A DNA stretch of 64,000 nt. It comes from PALSA-505 sp963762615. Its GTDB lineage: Bacteria; Actinomycetota; Actinomycetes; Streptosporangiales; Streptosporangiaceae. The stretch covers positions 186,001 to 250,000 of the forward strand of contig CAVXLG010000003.1 in the NCBI GenBank assembly GCA_963762615.1, given 5' to 3'. A model generated the notes under the pieces. It did no database searches, was not told where the DNA came from, and saw nothing but the letters and a program-made list of their open reading frames with translations. Shown here piece by piece: positions 1 through 9,277 of the stretch. The position numbers and the translations under genes were made by a program. Position 1 is the stretch's first letter. Every line of letters starts with the position of its first letter.

Positions 1-288
1 CCGTGTCCGCCCACACCAGCCGCAGCGACAACGCCGCCTGCACCGCCAGCACTACCAGCAGCGGCCAGGCGCTCGGAGGGCCCACCCCTCGGGCGGCAGG
101 CCAGCGCTCGCGCCTCCGCTGGCCCGAGACGGCCCCCCGGTGCACGGGGGCACTCACCTCGACCGGACCAGCCGCCTCCGCGCTGACCCTCACGCTGGCC
201 CTCGCTGACCTCCGGTGCCCCGCTCCAGCCGGAACCCTGCGGCGGCAACGCAGGAGGCACCCCCGCCCGTCATCGCATCATCACCCAT
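1..288 (-). CDS. Partial GT39-like membrane glycosyltransferase (second copy, N-terminus only)
   Basis: An ATG at 288 lies 6 bases after AGGAG, and the minus strand is then open, with one apparent frame change near 190-200, to the window edge. After a soluble Ala/Gly/Arg-rich stretch of about 80 residues it encodes the hydrophobic segment WPLLVVLAVQAALSLRLVW. This closely matches the first membrane helix of the intact GT39-like protein at 4310-5943 (LLVILTVQ then AVLSLQLV). I infer a paralogous GT-C membrane glycosyltransferase continuing left of position 1. Its leader also matches the leader at 6.66 kb, which supports a duplicated module. Too little is visible to judge catalytic residues. 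Alternative GTG starts exist at 193 and 157. Confidence 0.5.
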
Positions 289-345
289 AGGCCGCTCCTG
301 CTTGTCTCAGGGACGCACCAGGGAGACCACAGCCACCCCCGCACC
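286..345 (-). repeat. Conserved leader, copy B (matches 6662-6718)
   Basis: About 57 bases ending at the ATG at 288 are nearly identical to 6662-6718. Both contain AGGAGCGGCCTATG (ribosome binding site plus start codon). Both also contain two CAGGGA half-sites on the plus strand exactly 11 bases apart (308-313 and 319-324 here). It looks like a duplicated 5' untranslated or operator region rather than a transposon end. Confidence 0.6.
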
Positions 346-548
346 CCCCACATGTCGCGGCGATACCGCCTCATGGGACCGCCGCATACGAAACCTACTG
401 GCCACTGCACGCGCTGAGGGAGATTTGCCGAAATTCCTTGAGGCAGATCGCCGGGCTGCAATCCAGTCGCGGATACCGGACTGGCCGACAGTCGATATTG
501 CTGGTGCCGATGCGCGGGCTCCGACTGGGATTAGGCGCAGCTGATCGT
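346..548. other. Intergenic, nothing recognised
   Basis: This lies between the stop of GH26 copy 1 and the copy B leader. Short open frames on both strands show no recognisable protein. It may hold the promoter of the left-edge gene. Confidence 0.4.
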
Positions 549-1493
549 CTATGGCGCATATCGCTTCAACATCTCGGCACCGCGGCGGAATGCGGCGAAC
601 GCCGCCGGACTGCTGATGCGCCAGTCCTGCCCCTTGTTGGCGTCGAACCACACGAATCCCAATAGCCCATAGGCGCGAATTCCCGCGAACAGGTCGGCGA
701 TCTTTGCTGGCTGGGTTGCGCCCGGAGCGGCTGTCTCCGAGATGAGTATCGGGTCGAGGGTCAGCGCACGCACAGCCTTAATTGTCGGCCCGAACAAGGA
801 AACGAATTTCCACGATGGCCTGTAGTAGTAGCCATCAATTCCTACCCAGTTCACATAGGAACTTCCGGGCCACCAGCGGGCCGGAGGTTCGATATGGCAG
901 CGGCATTGGCTGATGTTAATCGTCCACAGCCAGATCACATTCCTGGCACCTGCCGCCGAAACACATCGACTATATGCCGCCAAGCCGCCACGAACACCGC
1001 CGGTGACGTGTGCCGGTAGCCCCACGAGTACCAGGAACCATTCATCTCATGGCCGAAGGAAAGGATCACACTCGCGGCCGAAAGCCTTCACCGCAGAAGC
1101 GTAAGAGTGCAAGTAAGCGTCATAGCGTCCCGATGCGATTGCGGTAAGGCTGACCCCTGTCGGGTCGATCTGCACGAGTGGTACTGCATCATGTCTGGCT
1201 GCTACCGTAGCAAACCGGACCTGGAACGGTTCCTCCACCCGCTGTAGTACACGACCAATTCCGGCCTGACGCCGGTGGTCGCGGCGAAGGCGCTGACGCC
1301 CGCGTAAGACTGAGGAACTCCGGGCGCATATACCCCGAGGTAGCTCCCGGGCTGTGGGGGAGACCGGCCGACGGATGCGCCGCGGGATCGGAGGACTTGC
1401 TGCCCGCGGACTGCCGTCGAGGCCGATAGTCAGCGCTCGACCGACGGCGACCATGATCGCTGCACCGATGGCCACGATCCGCGCGAGCTTCAT
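549..1493 (-). pseudogene. GH26-family glycoside hydrolase, copy 1 (frame-disrupted)
   Basis: Read through at least two frame changes, this encodes a secreted or membrane-anchored glycoside hydrolase of family 26 (beta-mannanase-like fold). It starts MKLARIVAIGAAIMVAVG, a signal anchor. It continues with YLGVYAPGVPQSYAGVSAF and an ELVVYYSGW segment, then FGHEMNGSWYSWG, where the Glu is the family acid/base. VGIDGY follows, and then ISETA, whose Glu is the expected nucleophile. The end is RRGAEMLKRYAP. Both catalytic Glu survive, so the gene may be intact in the organism and broken only in this sequence. It is the last gene of the GT39-GT2-GH26-GH26 run. The substrate (a mannan-like or self-made exopolysaccharide) is inferred, not shown. 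Confidence 0.6.
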
Positions 1494-1725
1494 CCGGCCA
1501 TTCGTCTGCGATCCGGGCGCGGCTGCGCGTGCCGGCGAGCGGCATCCCGGTCATGACTCCTGAGCGCGGCCAGCCTGACCCGTAGTGGCGGACCCGATTT
1601 CGGAGCCGCGACGAGGCTCTCCGTGGCGCCCCGGACACTCAATGTCAGCGAAACTGCGGCACCTCCAGACGTGCGTCGGCTGCGCGCAGTCCGAAGCTCC
1701 CATGAGCACGGTGGCAGGCGATCGT

Positions 1726-2765
1726 TCATGACGCAGCCGCCTGTCGAATGTCCTCGGCGCCCCGCGGAACGCGCTGAAGGCCGCCGGGCTGCTCAGGCGC
1801 CAGTCCTGGTACTCGTTGGCGTCGAACCACACGAATCCCAGCAGCCCGTAAGCCGGATACCAGCGAACAGGTCGGCGATCTTCGCTGGCTGGCCTGCGGC
1901 AGGCGCCGCGCCTGTCTCGGAGATGAGTATCGGGTCGAGGGTCAGCGCGCGCACGGCCTTGATAGTCGGCCCGAACAAGGAAGCGAACGTCCAGGACGGC
2001 TTAAGGAAGTAGCCGTCGATCCCGACCCAGGTCACATACGAGCTGCCCGGCCACCAGCGGGCCGGAGAAGGAATGCCGCCGCGCTTGTCGATAATGTTGA
2101 CCGTCCATAGCCAGGTCACGTTGTCGGCGCCCTGCTGCCGGAACACGTTGACGATGTGCCGCCAGGCGGCCACGAACACTGCCGGTGATGTGTGCCGGTA
2201 GCCCCAGGAGAACCAGTAACCGTTCATCTCATGACCGAAGCCGATGATGACTCCGTGGCCGGTCTTCGCGCCGTAGCTCGCCACGTCGGTAGCCAGGGTT
2301 TCCAGGTAGGTGTCGTAGGCGCCGCCGACGATCGCCGTGAAATCGACGCCTGACGGGATCTATCTGGACAAACGGTACGGCACCATGCGCTTTGCCTGGA
2401 CGGCGAATGCGGACTGGAACTTCTCATACCAGCCGCTGTAGTAGAGCGCGACGTTCGGATGCTCGCCGGTGGTCGCTGGCGAAGGTCTCCATCGGCGCAT
2501 AGCTGGCGGAACGCCCTTGACGAAAGCGCCCAGGTAAGACGCCGGACGGGCAGGCAGGGTGATCACCACGGGATGATGGCTGAACGTCTCCAATCGAGGC
2601 GCGCCGCTCGCTGCTCGGCGGCTGTGCCGCGCTCCGGGGCCGGCGATCGTGACCAGGGCCGTCGCTATAACCGCGACCACGAGCGACCATGCCTATGCTC
2701 AGCACGAGCGCGAGACTGCGTCCGCAGGCGCGAGGTGTGGGCGATTCCGGCTGAGACGAGGTCAT
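1726..2765 (-). pseudogene. GH26-family glycoside hydrolase, copy 2 (frame-disrupted)
   Basis: This is a paralogue of the gene at 549-1493, well conserved across the catalytic domain. Its ATG overlaps the stop of the upstream GT2 gene (ATGA), so translation is probably coupled. The N-terminus joins RSLALVLSIGM to VAVIATALVTIAG, a signal anchor. The catalytic half has FGHEMNGYWFSWG (acid/base Glu), VGIDGYFLKPSW and ISETG (nucleophile Glu). The C-terminus continues as WFDANEYQDWRLSSPAAF and, after a further frame change, ends RGAEDIRQAAAS. At least four frame changes are present. Being coupled to a polysaccharide synthase, it could trim or release the polymer; that role is inferred. Confidence 0.6.
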
Positions 2766-4313
2766 GCGGCGTTCCTCCCCGGGAAGATCAGTCGGCCGAC
2801 GATGAACGCGTTGAGAACGCCGAAGGCCGCGACGATGCCGAACCTGAGTGAACCGGTCTGCTCAATGCGCCAGGCCGCAAGGCCGAGCCACGCAATGGCT
2901 AGGGTGCCGTTCCAGAGGGTAATGCCCCACCAGAAACGGCGGGTTGCGTCACCGGGCCCGCGGGTTGGCTGCCAGGACATGACCTTCCCGCGTGAGTAAT
3001 CCCAGAGGGCAAGGACCTGCGCCCAGCCAACCGCGAGAGACAATGGCCAGATACGCGGTGAATAAGGGGAATTGTGCCACAGCGGGTAAAGTACGGTTCC
3101 TGTAATGACCGCGGGGACGAGCAGCATCGCGTTGCGGAGCTGGATCTCGTCGGGCAGGAATGCCAGCAGCGTAATGGGGATGAGCGGCAGGATCAAAGTC
3201 CGCAGGGCGGTGGTGAGATTCCACAGCCAGCCCGCAATATAGGGCAGCCGGGACCTCCACGGCATGGGCACCGACCACATATGGCGGGTCCAGACCAGGG
3301 ATGTCGCGCCGCAGCACCACCTGTATTGCTGGCGCATGAATGCATCCAGGGTGGACGGGCAGATTCCGGCGGCGAGCGGCACCGGGATATACCTGAGCTG
3401 GTAGCCCTGCCGGCGGGCATCAAGGCCGGTATGGGAATCCTCAGCGTATGGGATACCGTGAACCCGCCCATCGGCTTTAGCGCGGCGCGCCGGTAAACGC
3501 AGTTCGACCCGACGCACAGCGCCGATCCGAAGCGGTCACGGGAGACCTGAACGGCCCGGTAGAAGATCTCCAGCGTCGCGCGGCCGCCCGTTCTATCCAT
3601 CTCTGGCGCGGGCTGACCCGGAAGAACTGCGGGGTCTGCACCAGGCCAACAGCTGGGTCATCCATGTACGGGAGGGTCTCGGCGAGGAAATCTGCCCGCG
3701 GCCGGAAGTCAGCGTCGAAGATTACCACATGCTCGCCGGAGGTGCGTTCGAACGCGTAATTTAGATTACCCGATTTCTTGTGGTTATGCACCGGCCGCCG
3801 GACGTAAGTGAAGCCAAACGACTGGCAGAGATGCTCTGCCTCGTCGCTGTCCCCGTCGTCGAGCACGAAAGCCTGCGCTGAACCAGGATAGGCATGGATC
3901 AGTTCAAATACCCCGGCCCAGGTGTTCCGGAGGACCTCAATCGGCTCCCTGCAGATAGGCAGGTAGATGTCTACGTCGGGGTAGCGCCCGGGCTGCCAGG
4001 CGTGCACCAGCGCGTCGTGAACGGCGAGGTCGAAGCTGCGGCCGGTGAAGTTCACCGGCAAGCTGACGGCCTGGTAGGCAAGGTAGACCAGGGTGTAGCA
4101 GCCGAATACAGCTGCGGCGGCGGGGAGCACCGGCGCGTTGCGGATCTCCATGAGAGCCTGCGCGAGCACGACGCAGATGGCACTGAGGAACAGGCCAACG
4201 GTGAGGAACGGCAGCGCTCGCCACGCGTAGGATTCCCGTTCGGCATCGCGGGGCGGCTCGGGAACGACCAGGCCATTCGAGCGGTGGCGGCCCCGGGCCG
4301 CCAGCGTGCTCAC
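2762..4313 (-). pseudogene. Cellulose-synthase-like GT2 glycosyltransferase (two frame changes)
   Basis: The GTG start at 4313 overlaps the stop of the GT39-like gene (GTGA). The frame changes near 3590 and 3450-3470. Two N-terminal membrane helices precede the GT-A domain, which has VLDDGDSDE, FDADFRP (metal-binding DxD), AEDSHTG (the acid-base region, usually TED) and QQYRWCCG (QxxRW motif). A C-terminal block of about six helices follows. This is the architecture of processive beta-glycan synthases that polymerise and export in one protein. All four motif blocks are present, so the enzyme is probably functional if the frame changes are sequencing errors. No PilZ domain is seen. Confidence 0.75.
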
Positions 4314-5943
4314 CCGCTCCCCTTAACTGTCGTGCGTTCCCAGATGGCATAGTAGCCGGCGAAGTAACTGGCGTCGTAAGGGACCGACTCAACGAATCGG
4401 TAGCGATGGCTCTGCGCCAGAGCCTCGGTAATTTGCCGATCAAGCTCGGGCGTCGTTGTTGAGTTCAGCGCGACCAACGTGAAGAAGCCGTGATCGATCC
4501 GCCGGGTATAGATGCCTGGTATACCCGCATTCGTAACCCCGTTCGACGAGCCGACACTGCCACCGTTGGGCAGCGTGATCGCCCAAGTGCTTGACCAGCG
4601 TTGCCATGGGACCGCCGAGCCCAGGTAATACCGCGCGGGTGAGGGTGCTTCAACCAGCAGCGGGCCGGTGGAGTGCTCGGCCAGCGGGCGGAAGGCGGCA
4701 ACAAACGACTGGGAGTTCGGCCACCCGAACAACTCCTGCGCTTGAACAAACTCTGTAGCCAGGGGAATGGCAAGTGCTGCAGCGGCTGTGACCGTCATAG
4801 TCGCGCGCGCCAGTGCCGGGATGCGCATGCGTACCAGCACCGGGATGCGGGCGCGCAGGAGTGCCGGGAGGCGGGTGCGTACCAATGCCGGGATGCGAAG
4901 GCGGCTAAGCGCGCTGACCGCGTATCCGGCGGCAATAGCGGCGAACCAGGCGCCGATGTCGGCGTGCTTGTCTAGTGACGTAATTGTGTGGATCCGCGCC
5001 TGCTCGAGCGGAACGAGCAGGAGCGCGACGCCTAGAACGGCGAGCAATATGCGCTTGCTCCGGCTTCGCTCGGTCGGGGTGCAAATCAGCAGTCCAGCCG
5101 CGGCTATGACCGCGACTGGCGCCGTCCACCTCCATGCGGCGATGAGAACCGTTGATGCTGGACTGATGCCGCCCACCCGGCTGAGGACGGTCTTGCTGAT
5201 GCCAGTCCAGTAGAACCCGCCCCCAGCGTCGGCCAGCAGTATCAGCACCGAGATCACATAGGCGGCCAGCGCAGCCGCGCGCATCTTCGCCAGCTTCGCG
5301 GACGGTTCCGGCCCCGTTGTCAGGAGCGCGATGGCCACCACGACGGGATCGAAGATCGCTGACGAATAGGCTGCTGCGTTCGCCAGGATCAGGGCGGCAG
5401 CCGACGCGACAATCCAGCGGGTAAAGTCTCGTCGCCCCGCCCCGCAAACAGCGCACCATGCCGACAATGCCACCAGAAATAGCGACATCGGGTCGAATGT
5501 GGCGAACGCGCCGAGCTTCAGGGTCGGTCCGAGGAAAGCCCACAAGCCAGCGGCGAAGAAGCCGGCCCGCTTCCCGTAGAGGCGGCTCGCGGTCGCCCAA
5601 AGCAGGGCTGTCGCGCCGAGCATGAAGAACAGGGACAGGGTACGCGCGGCCGCCAGGCCGCCGACCGAATCGGCAAGTGCGCCGAGCGGCGGATATATGA
5701 CGGGTGCACCAGAGAAGTACGTCGGAAACGGCGGGATAGGCGTGCCGTGCAGCCAGTGTGCCCATTCCAGATGCCCGGCCCACAAGTACAAGGCTTCATC
5801 GGTGAACGCTGTGTTGCTTCGTACCAGTTGCAGCGACAGAACAGCCCTGAACGGTGAGAATAACCAGCAGCGACAGCGTTGCTGGGCGTACAGGAAGCCC
5901 CATCCAATCTGCTGCCGCCCGGGGGGGGATGACCGGCATGGGC
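4310..5943 (-). CDS. GT39-like (GT-C fold) integral membrane glycosyltransferase
   Basis: A multi-pass membrane protein of about 540 residues. The first helix is followed by SNTAFTDEALYLWAGH, the acidic DE loop expected in lipid-phosphosugar-dependent GT-C enzymes (PMT/ArnT-like). Roughly ten further hydrophobic segments and a soluble C-terminal region follow. One frame change lies near 5845. The ATG at 5943 is my choice, but the frame stays open to 6401, so the true start could be earlier. It is the first enzyme of a translationally coupled run with GT2 and two GH26 genes, probably adding a sugar to a lipid carrier or surface glycan. The acceptor is unknown. Four in-frame 8-residue repeats sit near residues 355-390. 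Confidence 0.65.
4800..4905 (-). repeat. In-frame 24-bp tandem repeats inside the GT39-like gene
   Basis: Four degenerate 24-base units encode RIPALVR, TRLPALLR, ARIPVLVR and MRIPALAR in tandem. The product is a basic, amphipathic stretch between membrane helices, probably lying at the membrane surface. Confidence 0.7.
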
Positions 5944-6303
5944 CGGGCGGGGACGGCACCGGCGGCAGAGCGTGGTGGCGATGTGGGCGATTCTGTCAGT
6001 GGTGCGAGGGGTGTGACAGCGGGGAGTGAGTGGGATGGCGCTTCGCCTCGTGCCAGGCCGAGCATCGCGGTGAGCCCTGCTTGCTGCGACTCAGCCAAAC
6101 ACTCGTTCGTCGTGTTTGCTACGCATGTAGTAGCCGCATCAGTGGTGGCCTGGAACCCTTTTCCCGTAACCGGGAGCCCGTTCGGAGGCTTCTCGTCGAG
6201 GGGCGACGGGTGGGGCGGCACCTCGCACGCCTGGCGGCGCCGCCGCCAGGCTGCGACTGCTCCGCGCTCACTGATGGTTTCAGCGAGGTTGGCTCGGTGG
6301 TGC
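5944..6303. other. Intergenic or N-terminal extension of the GT39-like gene
   Basis: The GT39 frame stays open through this stretch without a clear domain; it encodes low-complexity Pro/Ala/Thr sequence. No convincing ribosome binding site was seen near 5943. The stretch may be coding (an N-terminal extension of up to about 150 residues) or leader. Confidence 0.35.
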
Positions 6304-6664
6304 TCATGGCTCGTATCGCCAGATGACGCAGGTGCCCTGGCCGAGCGGTGGGATCCCGGTGGCATGGGGGACGACGTCGATGATGCGTTGGTAGTGGCCA
6401 TGGCCGCGGCCGACGGTTACGGGGTGGTCCGGAGTCGTGGTGACGGCGCAGTTCAGCGGGACGTAGGAGAAGCAGGCCTCGGTGATGAATCCCGCGAACA
6501 CGCCCCTGTTACCGGGGGCTGGCGCGGCACTAGCAAGAAATTCCGCCGTCTCTGCGGCCTGGAAGCCGGGGTCGGGGGTCGGTGACCCAGGCGCTCTGCG
6601 CAAGGCCGTCCGGCGACGGGGACGCGGAAAATACGCCTGCGTCTACCTCCGCCCTCAACTCCAT
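6304..6664 (-). CDS. Small unrecognised protein of about 120 residues (one frame change)
   Basis: The ATG at 6664 follows AGGAG by 6 bases, the same arrangement as at 288. The first residues are MELRAEVDAGVFSASPSPDG. After a frame change near 6590 the frame continues to a stop at 6304, including FITEACFSYVPLNCAVTTT, DHPVTVGRGHGHYQRIIDV and TGIPPLGQGTCVIWRYEP. The composition looks protein-like (balanced, with aromatics and Cys), unlike shadow frames. I do not recognise the family. It lies directly upstream of the GT39-like gene and is probably co-transcribed with it. Confidence 0.4.
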
Positions 6665-6718
6665 AGGCCGCTCCTGCCCGCTCCAGGGACGTACCAGGGA
6701 GATTCATCCACCCCCGCT
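6662..6718 (-). repeat. Conserved leader, copy A (matches 286-345)
   Basis: Near-identical to 286-345 on the same strand. It includes AGGAGCGGCCTATG at the start of the 6304-6664 gene and two CAGGGA half-sites 11 bases apart on the plus strand (6684-6689, 6695-6700). It is probably a shared promoter, operator or leader element of duplicated operons. Confidence 0.6.
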
Positions 6719-7182
6719 GCTCACGTCCTGTGCCAACATCGTCACAACTAGTGGCAGTGCCCCCCTCTAGAGCATTCGCCTATGCGAATTTACTGTTTGG
6801 CTCGGCGCGGAGGAGGCGTATTAGCCGATTTGATACAAGACGCTGCCCTCCTCCGGGCACGTCGCGCTGACCTCGGTCAGAGGGCCCGGCGACGGGTCAC
6901 GTCGCGGGCACCGGGGACTAGACCTTCACGTCGCCGCATGCGGTACGTGGTCGCTCAGCGACAATTGGCGTTACCGGTTGCTTAGCAGCGCGTTATGTGC
7001 TGATCTGTCCTGCAACGATCACGCCGTCGCGTGCAGCCGGGGGGCGACCGAATGGCAGAAGACGCAGCATTCCGCCGCTGCCCCGGCGTGCGCCAGGTGA
7101 CTCGGGCCGGTCGAGGGCGGAGCCGGTCAGCACCCGTGGCGCTGCCCAGAGTCTGTGGTGCAGCGCATACTCGCCACGCTCG
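6719..7182. other. Intergenic, no convincing gene
   Basis: This stretch separates the polysaccharide module from the divergent membrane protein gene. Apart from the palindrome at 6774-6789 and a GGAGGAG/CTCCTCC inverted pair near 6810-6857, I see nothing. A 67-codon open frame at 6782-6985 lacks a ribosome binding site and protein-like composition. Confidence 0.4.
6774..6789. promoter_or_regulatory. Palindrome ATTCGC-CTAT-GCGAAT, candidate operator
   Basis: Perfect 6-base arms with a 4-base spacer, in a locally AT-rich patch between divergent transcription units. It has the size of a dimeric repressor site; no specific regulator can be named. Confidence 0.35.
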
Positions 7183-8778
7183 ATGCCGCGGGAACGCAGG
7201 CTCTCCGGGCAGGACCAGGCGGCCCCCTCCGAGCCGCCCGCCCAGGACCACGCGGCTCCTCCGAGCGCCAGCCACGCTGCCCCCGCCGGGCCGGAGGCGA
7301 GCCTGCTCCGGGAGGCCAGCGGCGCCGTGCCCGCGCCGCCGTGCCCCGCCGGGCCGCTGCACCGGAACGACCCGCGCCGTCTCCCGGCGGCGCAGCCGGA
7401 CAGTCAGGCCGCACACATCGCGCCGCCTCGGCCCGTCCTGGCCCCGCCGGGTCAGCGCCGCCGACCCCCGCCGGCGAACCTCGGCACCCAGCCGGCCTGG
7501 GCGCCCGCCGTGACGCGAGGTGGCCAGCCGGAGGCAGCACCAGCGCGCCCGCAGGAAACGCCGAGCCCAGCCCGAAGGAAACGCCCAGCCAGCCGGGAGG
7601 AAGCACCAGCCGCCCGAAGGAAACGCCGGCCCGCCCGAAGGAAACGCCCACCAGCCGGGAGGAAGCACCAGCGCGCCCGAAGGAAACGCCGGCCAGCCCG
7701 AAGGAAACGCTCACCAGCCGGGAGGAAGCACCAGCGCGCCCGAAGGAGACGCCCAGACAGCCGAGAGGAAGCGCCAGCGCAGACCCGAAGCGAAACGCCG
7801 ACCCGACCCGAAGGAAACGTCCCACCAGCCGGGAGGAAGCACCAGCGCGCCCGGGGAAATGCGGCGCACCGGCCGGCGACGCCTGCCCGCCCGCGGGCCC
7901 GGACCCGCCGACGTCGGGTCATCACCGCCGGGGTGATCTTGGTGGTGCTTCTCGCCGCCGGACTGCTGGCGCTCATGCTGGGCCGGCACGCCAGCGCGAC
8001 CGCGGGGAGCGTCACCGGACCGGCACTGGGCGAGGCGGCGATCCGCGGCCGTGCCGTCGCCTGGGTCGCCGATCAGGTCAGCCGGACGGCCAGGGTGTCC
8101 TGCGATCGAGTGATGTGCGGGGCACTCGTGGCGCGCGGCATTCCCGCCGCTTCCCTGCTTGAGTTGAGGCCGGGCGCGGCCAATCCGCTTCGCTCCAGCG
8201 TCATCGTGGCTACCGCAGCGTGCGCGGCATGCTGGGAAGCCGCCTCGTACCGTGTACGCGCCGGCGGCCATCGCCAGCTTCGGCTCCGGCAGCGCGCGCA
8301 TTGCCATCCGGGTCATCGCACCGCGGGGAGCCGCGGCATACTCTGTCCGCGCTTCAGCGCGGACATCGCGGCCCGCAAGGCATAGGCGGCCCCGCTGCTG
8401 CAAAGAGGCGGATCGTGATATCGGCCGCCGCCCGCAGGCCGCTGGCCGGCGGCCAGGTCGATCCGAGGCTGCTGGTCGATATCGCGGGCCTGGCGTCACA
8501 GCGGCGCGTCTCCGTCGTGTCGTTCGGCGACGCTGCCCCGGGCGCCAGCCCGGGCGTACGCCGCTGCGTTCCGCCGAGCTGACCGGGACCGGCACGCGCA
8601 GCAAGCCGTAGCCCCGCCGCTCAGGTTCGCTCGATATCGCTTTTCCTGCACGGGCAGCGGGGCTACTACCTGCCCGCGCGCATCCAGACGGTGCCGCTGC
8701 CGGGCAGGCCGGACCGGCCTGCGGGTAGAGTTCGCGGCGCCCAGCCCGCTCGGCTTGCTGAGGTCGTTGCTTCCATGA
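7183..8778 (+). CDS. Single-pass membrane protein with repeat-rich N-terminal region (frame-disrupted)
   Basis: Assembled across several frame changes. A Pro/Ala/Gln-rich N-terminus is followed by a 63-bp tandem repeat zone. The membrane segment VITAGVILVVLLAAGLLALM comes next. A roughly 220-residue outer domain then contains AVAWVADQVSRTARVSCD, RVMCGALVARGIPAASLLEL, YAPAAIASFGSGSARIAIRV, QVDPRLLVDIAGLASQR and a final LRVEFAAPSPLGLLRSLLP. Two Cys at the start of the outer domain could pair. The stop at 8776-8778 faces nusB convergently. The start is uncertain: 7183 is the first ATG giving a plausible Pro-rich N-terminus. I know no function; it resembles conserved actinobacterial exported proteins of unknown role. 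Confidence 0.5.
7565..7860 (+). repeat. Composite minisatellite of about 63 bp
   Basis: The core AGCCGGGAGGAAGCACCAGC recurs at 7591, 7653, 7716 and 7827 (a degenerate copy at 7759), interspersed with CCCGAAGGAAACGCC copies. The 62-63-base period is a 21-codon unit with one lost base, consistent with an in-frame disordered linker broken by an indel. Confidence 0.75.
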
Positions 8779-8805
8779 CGCCGGTCCGGTGCCGCCCCGG
8801 CACGG

Positions 8806-9245
8806 TCAGCCGCCCGCGGCGAAGTCCTGGATATCGTCGGCCAGGCGTGGGCTTGAGCTCAAGCAGCCGGGCCAGCAGGCCGTTGACGAAGGCCGGGGAG
8901 GCCTCGGTGGAAAGGGATCGGGCCAGCTGCACGGCCTCGCTGATCGCCACGCCGTCCGGCACGTCGGCGGCCCAGAGCAGCTCGTAGGCGCCGATCCGCA
9001 GGATGTTGCGGTCCACCGCGGGCATCCGGTCCAGCGTCCAGTCCTCGGCGTACGCGGCGAGCAGCTCGTCGATGCGCTCGCGGTGCAGCTGGACGCCGCG
9101 GACCAGCTCGGCCGCGTAGGGCGACGACCGGCGGGCTGGCGTCGGCGATCCGCTGGTCGAGCAGTTCGAGTACGGGCTCGCCGCGCAGCTCGGCCTCGTA
9201 CAGCACATCGAGGGCGCGCTTGCGGGCCTTGCTGCGTGCGGGCAT
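8806..9245 (-). CDS. nusB: Transcription antitermination factor NusB (two frame changes)
   Basis: An RNA-binding antitermination factor for rRNA operons that acts with NusE. It starts MPARSKARKRALDVLYEAEL and continues, after a frame change near 9130, as SPYAAELVRGVQLHRERIDE. It then runs through AVDRNILRIGAYELLW, VAISEAVQLARSLSTEASPA and FVNGLLARL. A second change near 8840 gives the natural end ADDIQDFAAGG. The order of about 146 residues matches the family. It is last in the aro-pepQ-efp-nusB run. As a core gene it is unlikely to be truly broken, so both shifts probably reflect sequence error. Confidence 0.85.
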
Positions 9246-9277
9246 GGTCTGCGGGTTCCTGGCAGGCTGGCGGCGGG

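Noticed and set aside
3..544. Plus-strand genes at the left edge
   Set aside because: Frames at 3-290 and 215-544 are low-complexity; the minus strand gives a membrane helix matching the GT39-like protein.
286..6718. Leader repeats as ends of a composite transposon
   Set aside because: Both copies end at a ribosome binding site and start codon, have no terminal inverted repeats or target duplications, and no transposase is recognisable between them.
6782..6985. 67-codon plus-strand frame
   Set aside because: No ribosome binding site, Arg-rich shadow-like composition and no recognisable motif.
7565..7860. Possible CRISPR array
   Set aside because: Units are contiguous, coding-length (63 bp) and without unique spacers; it is a coding minisatellite.
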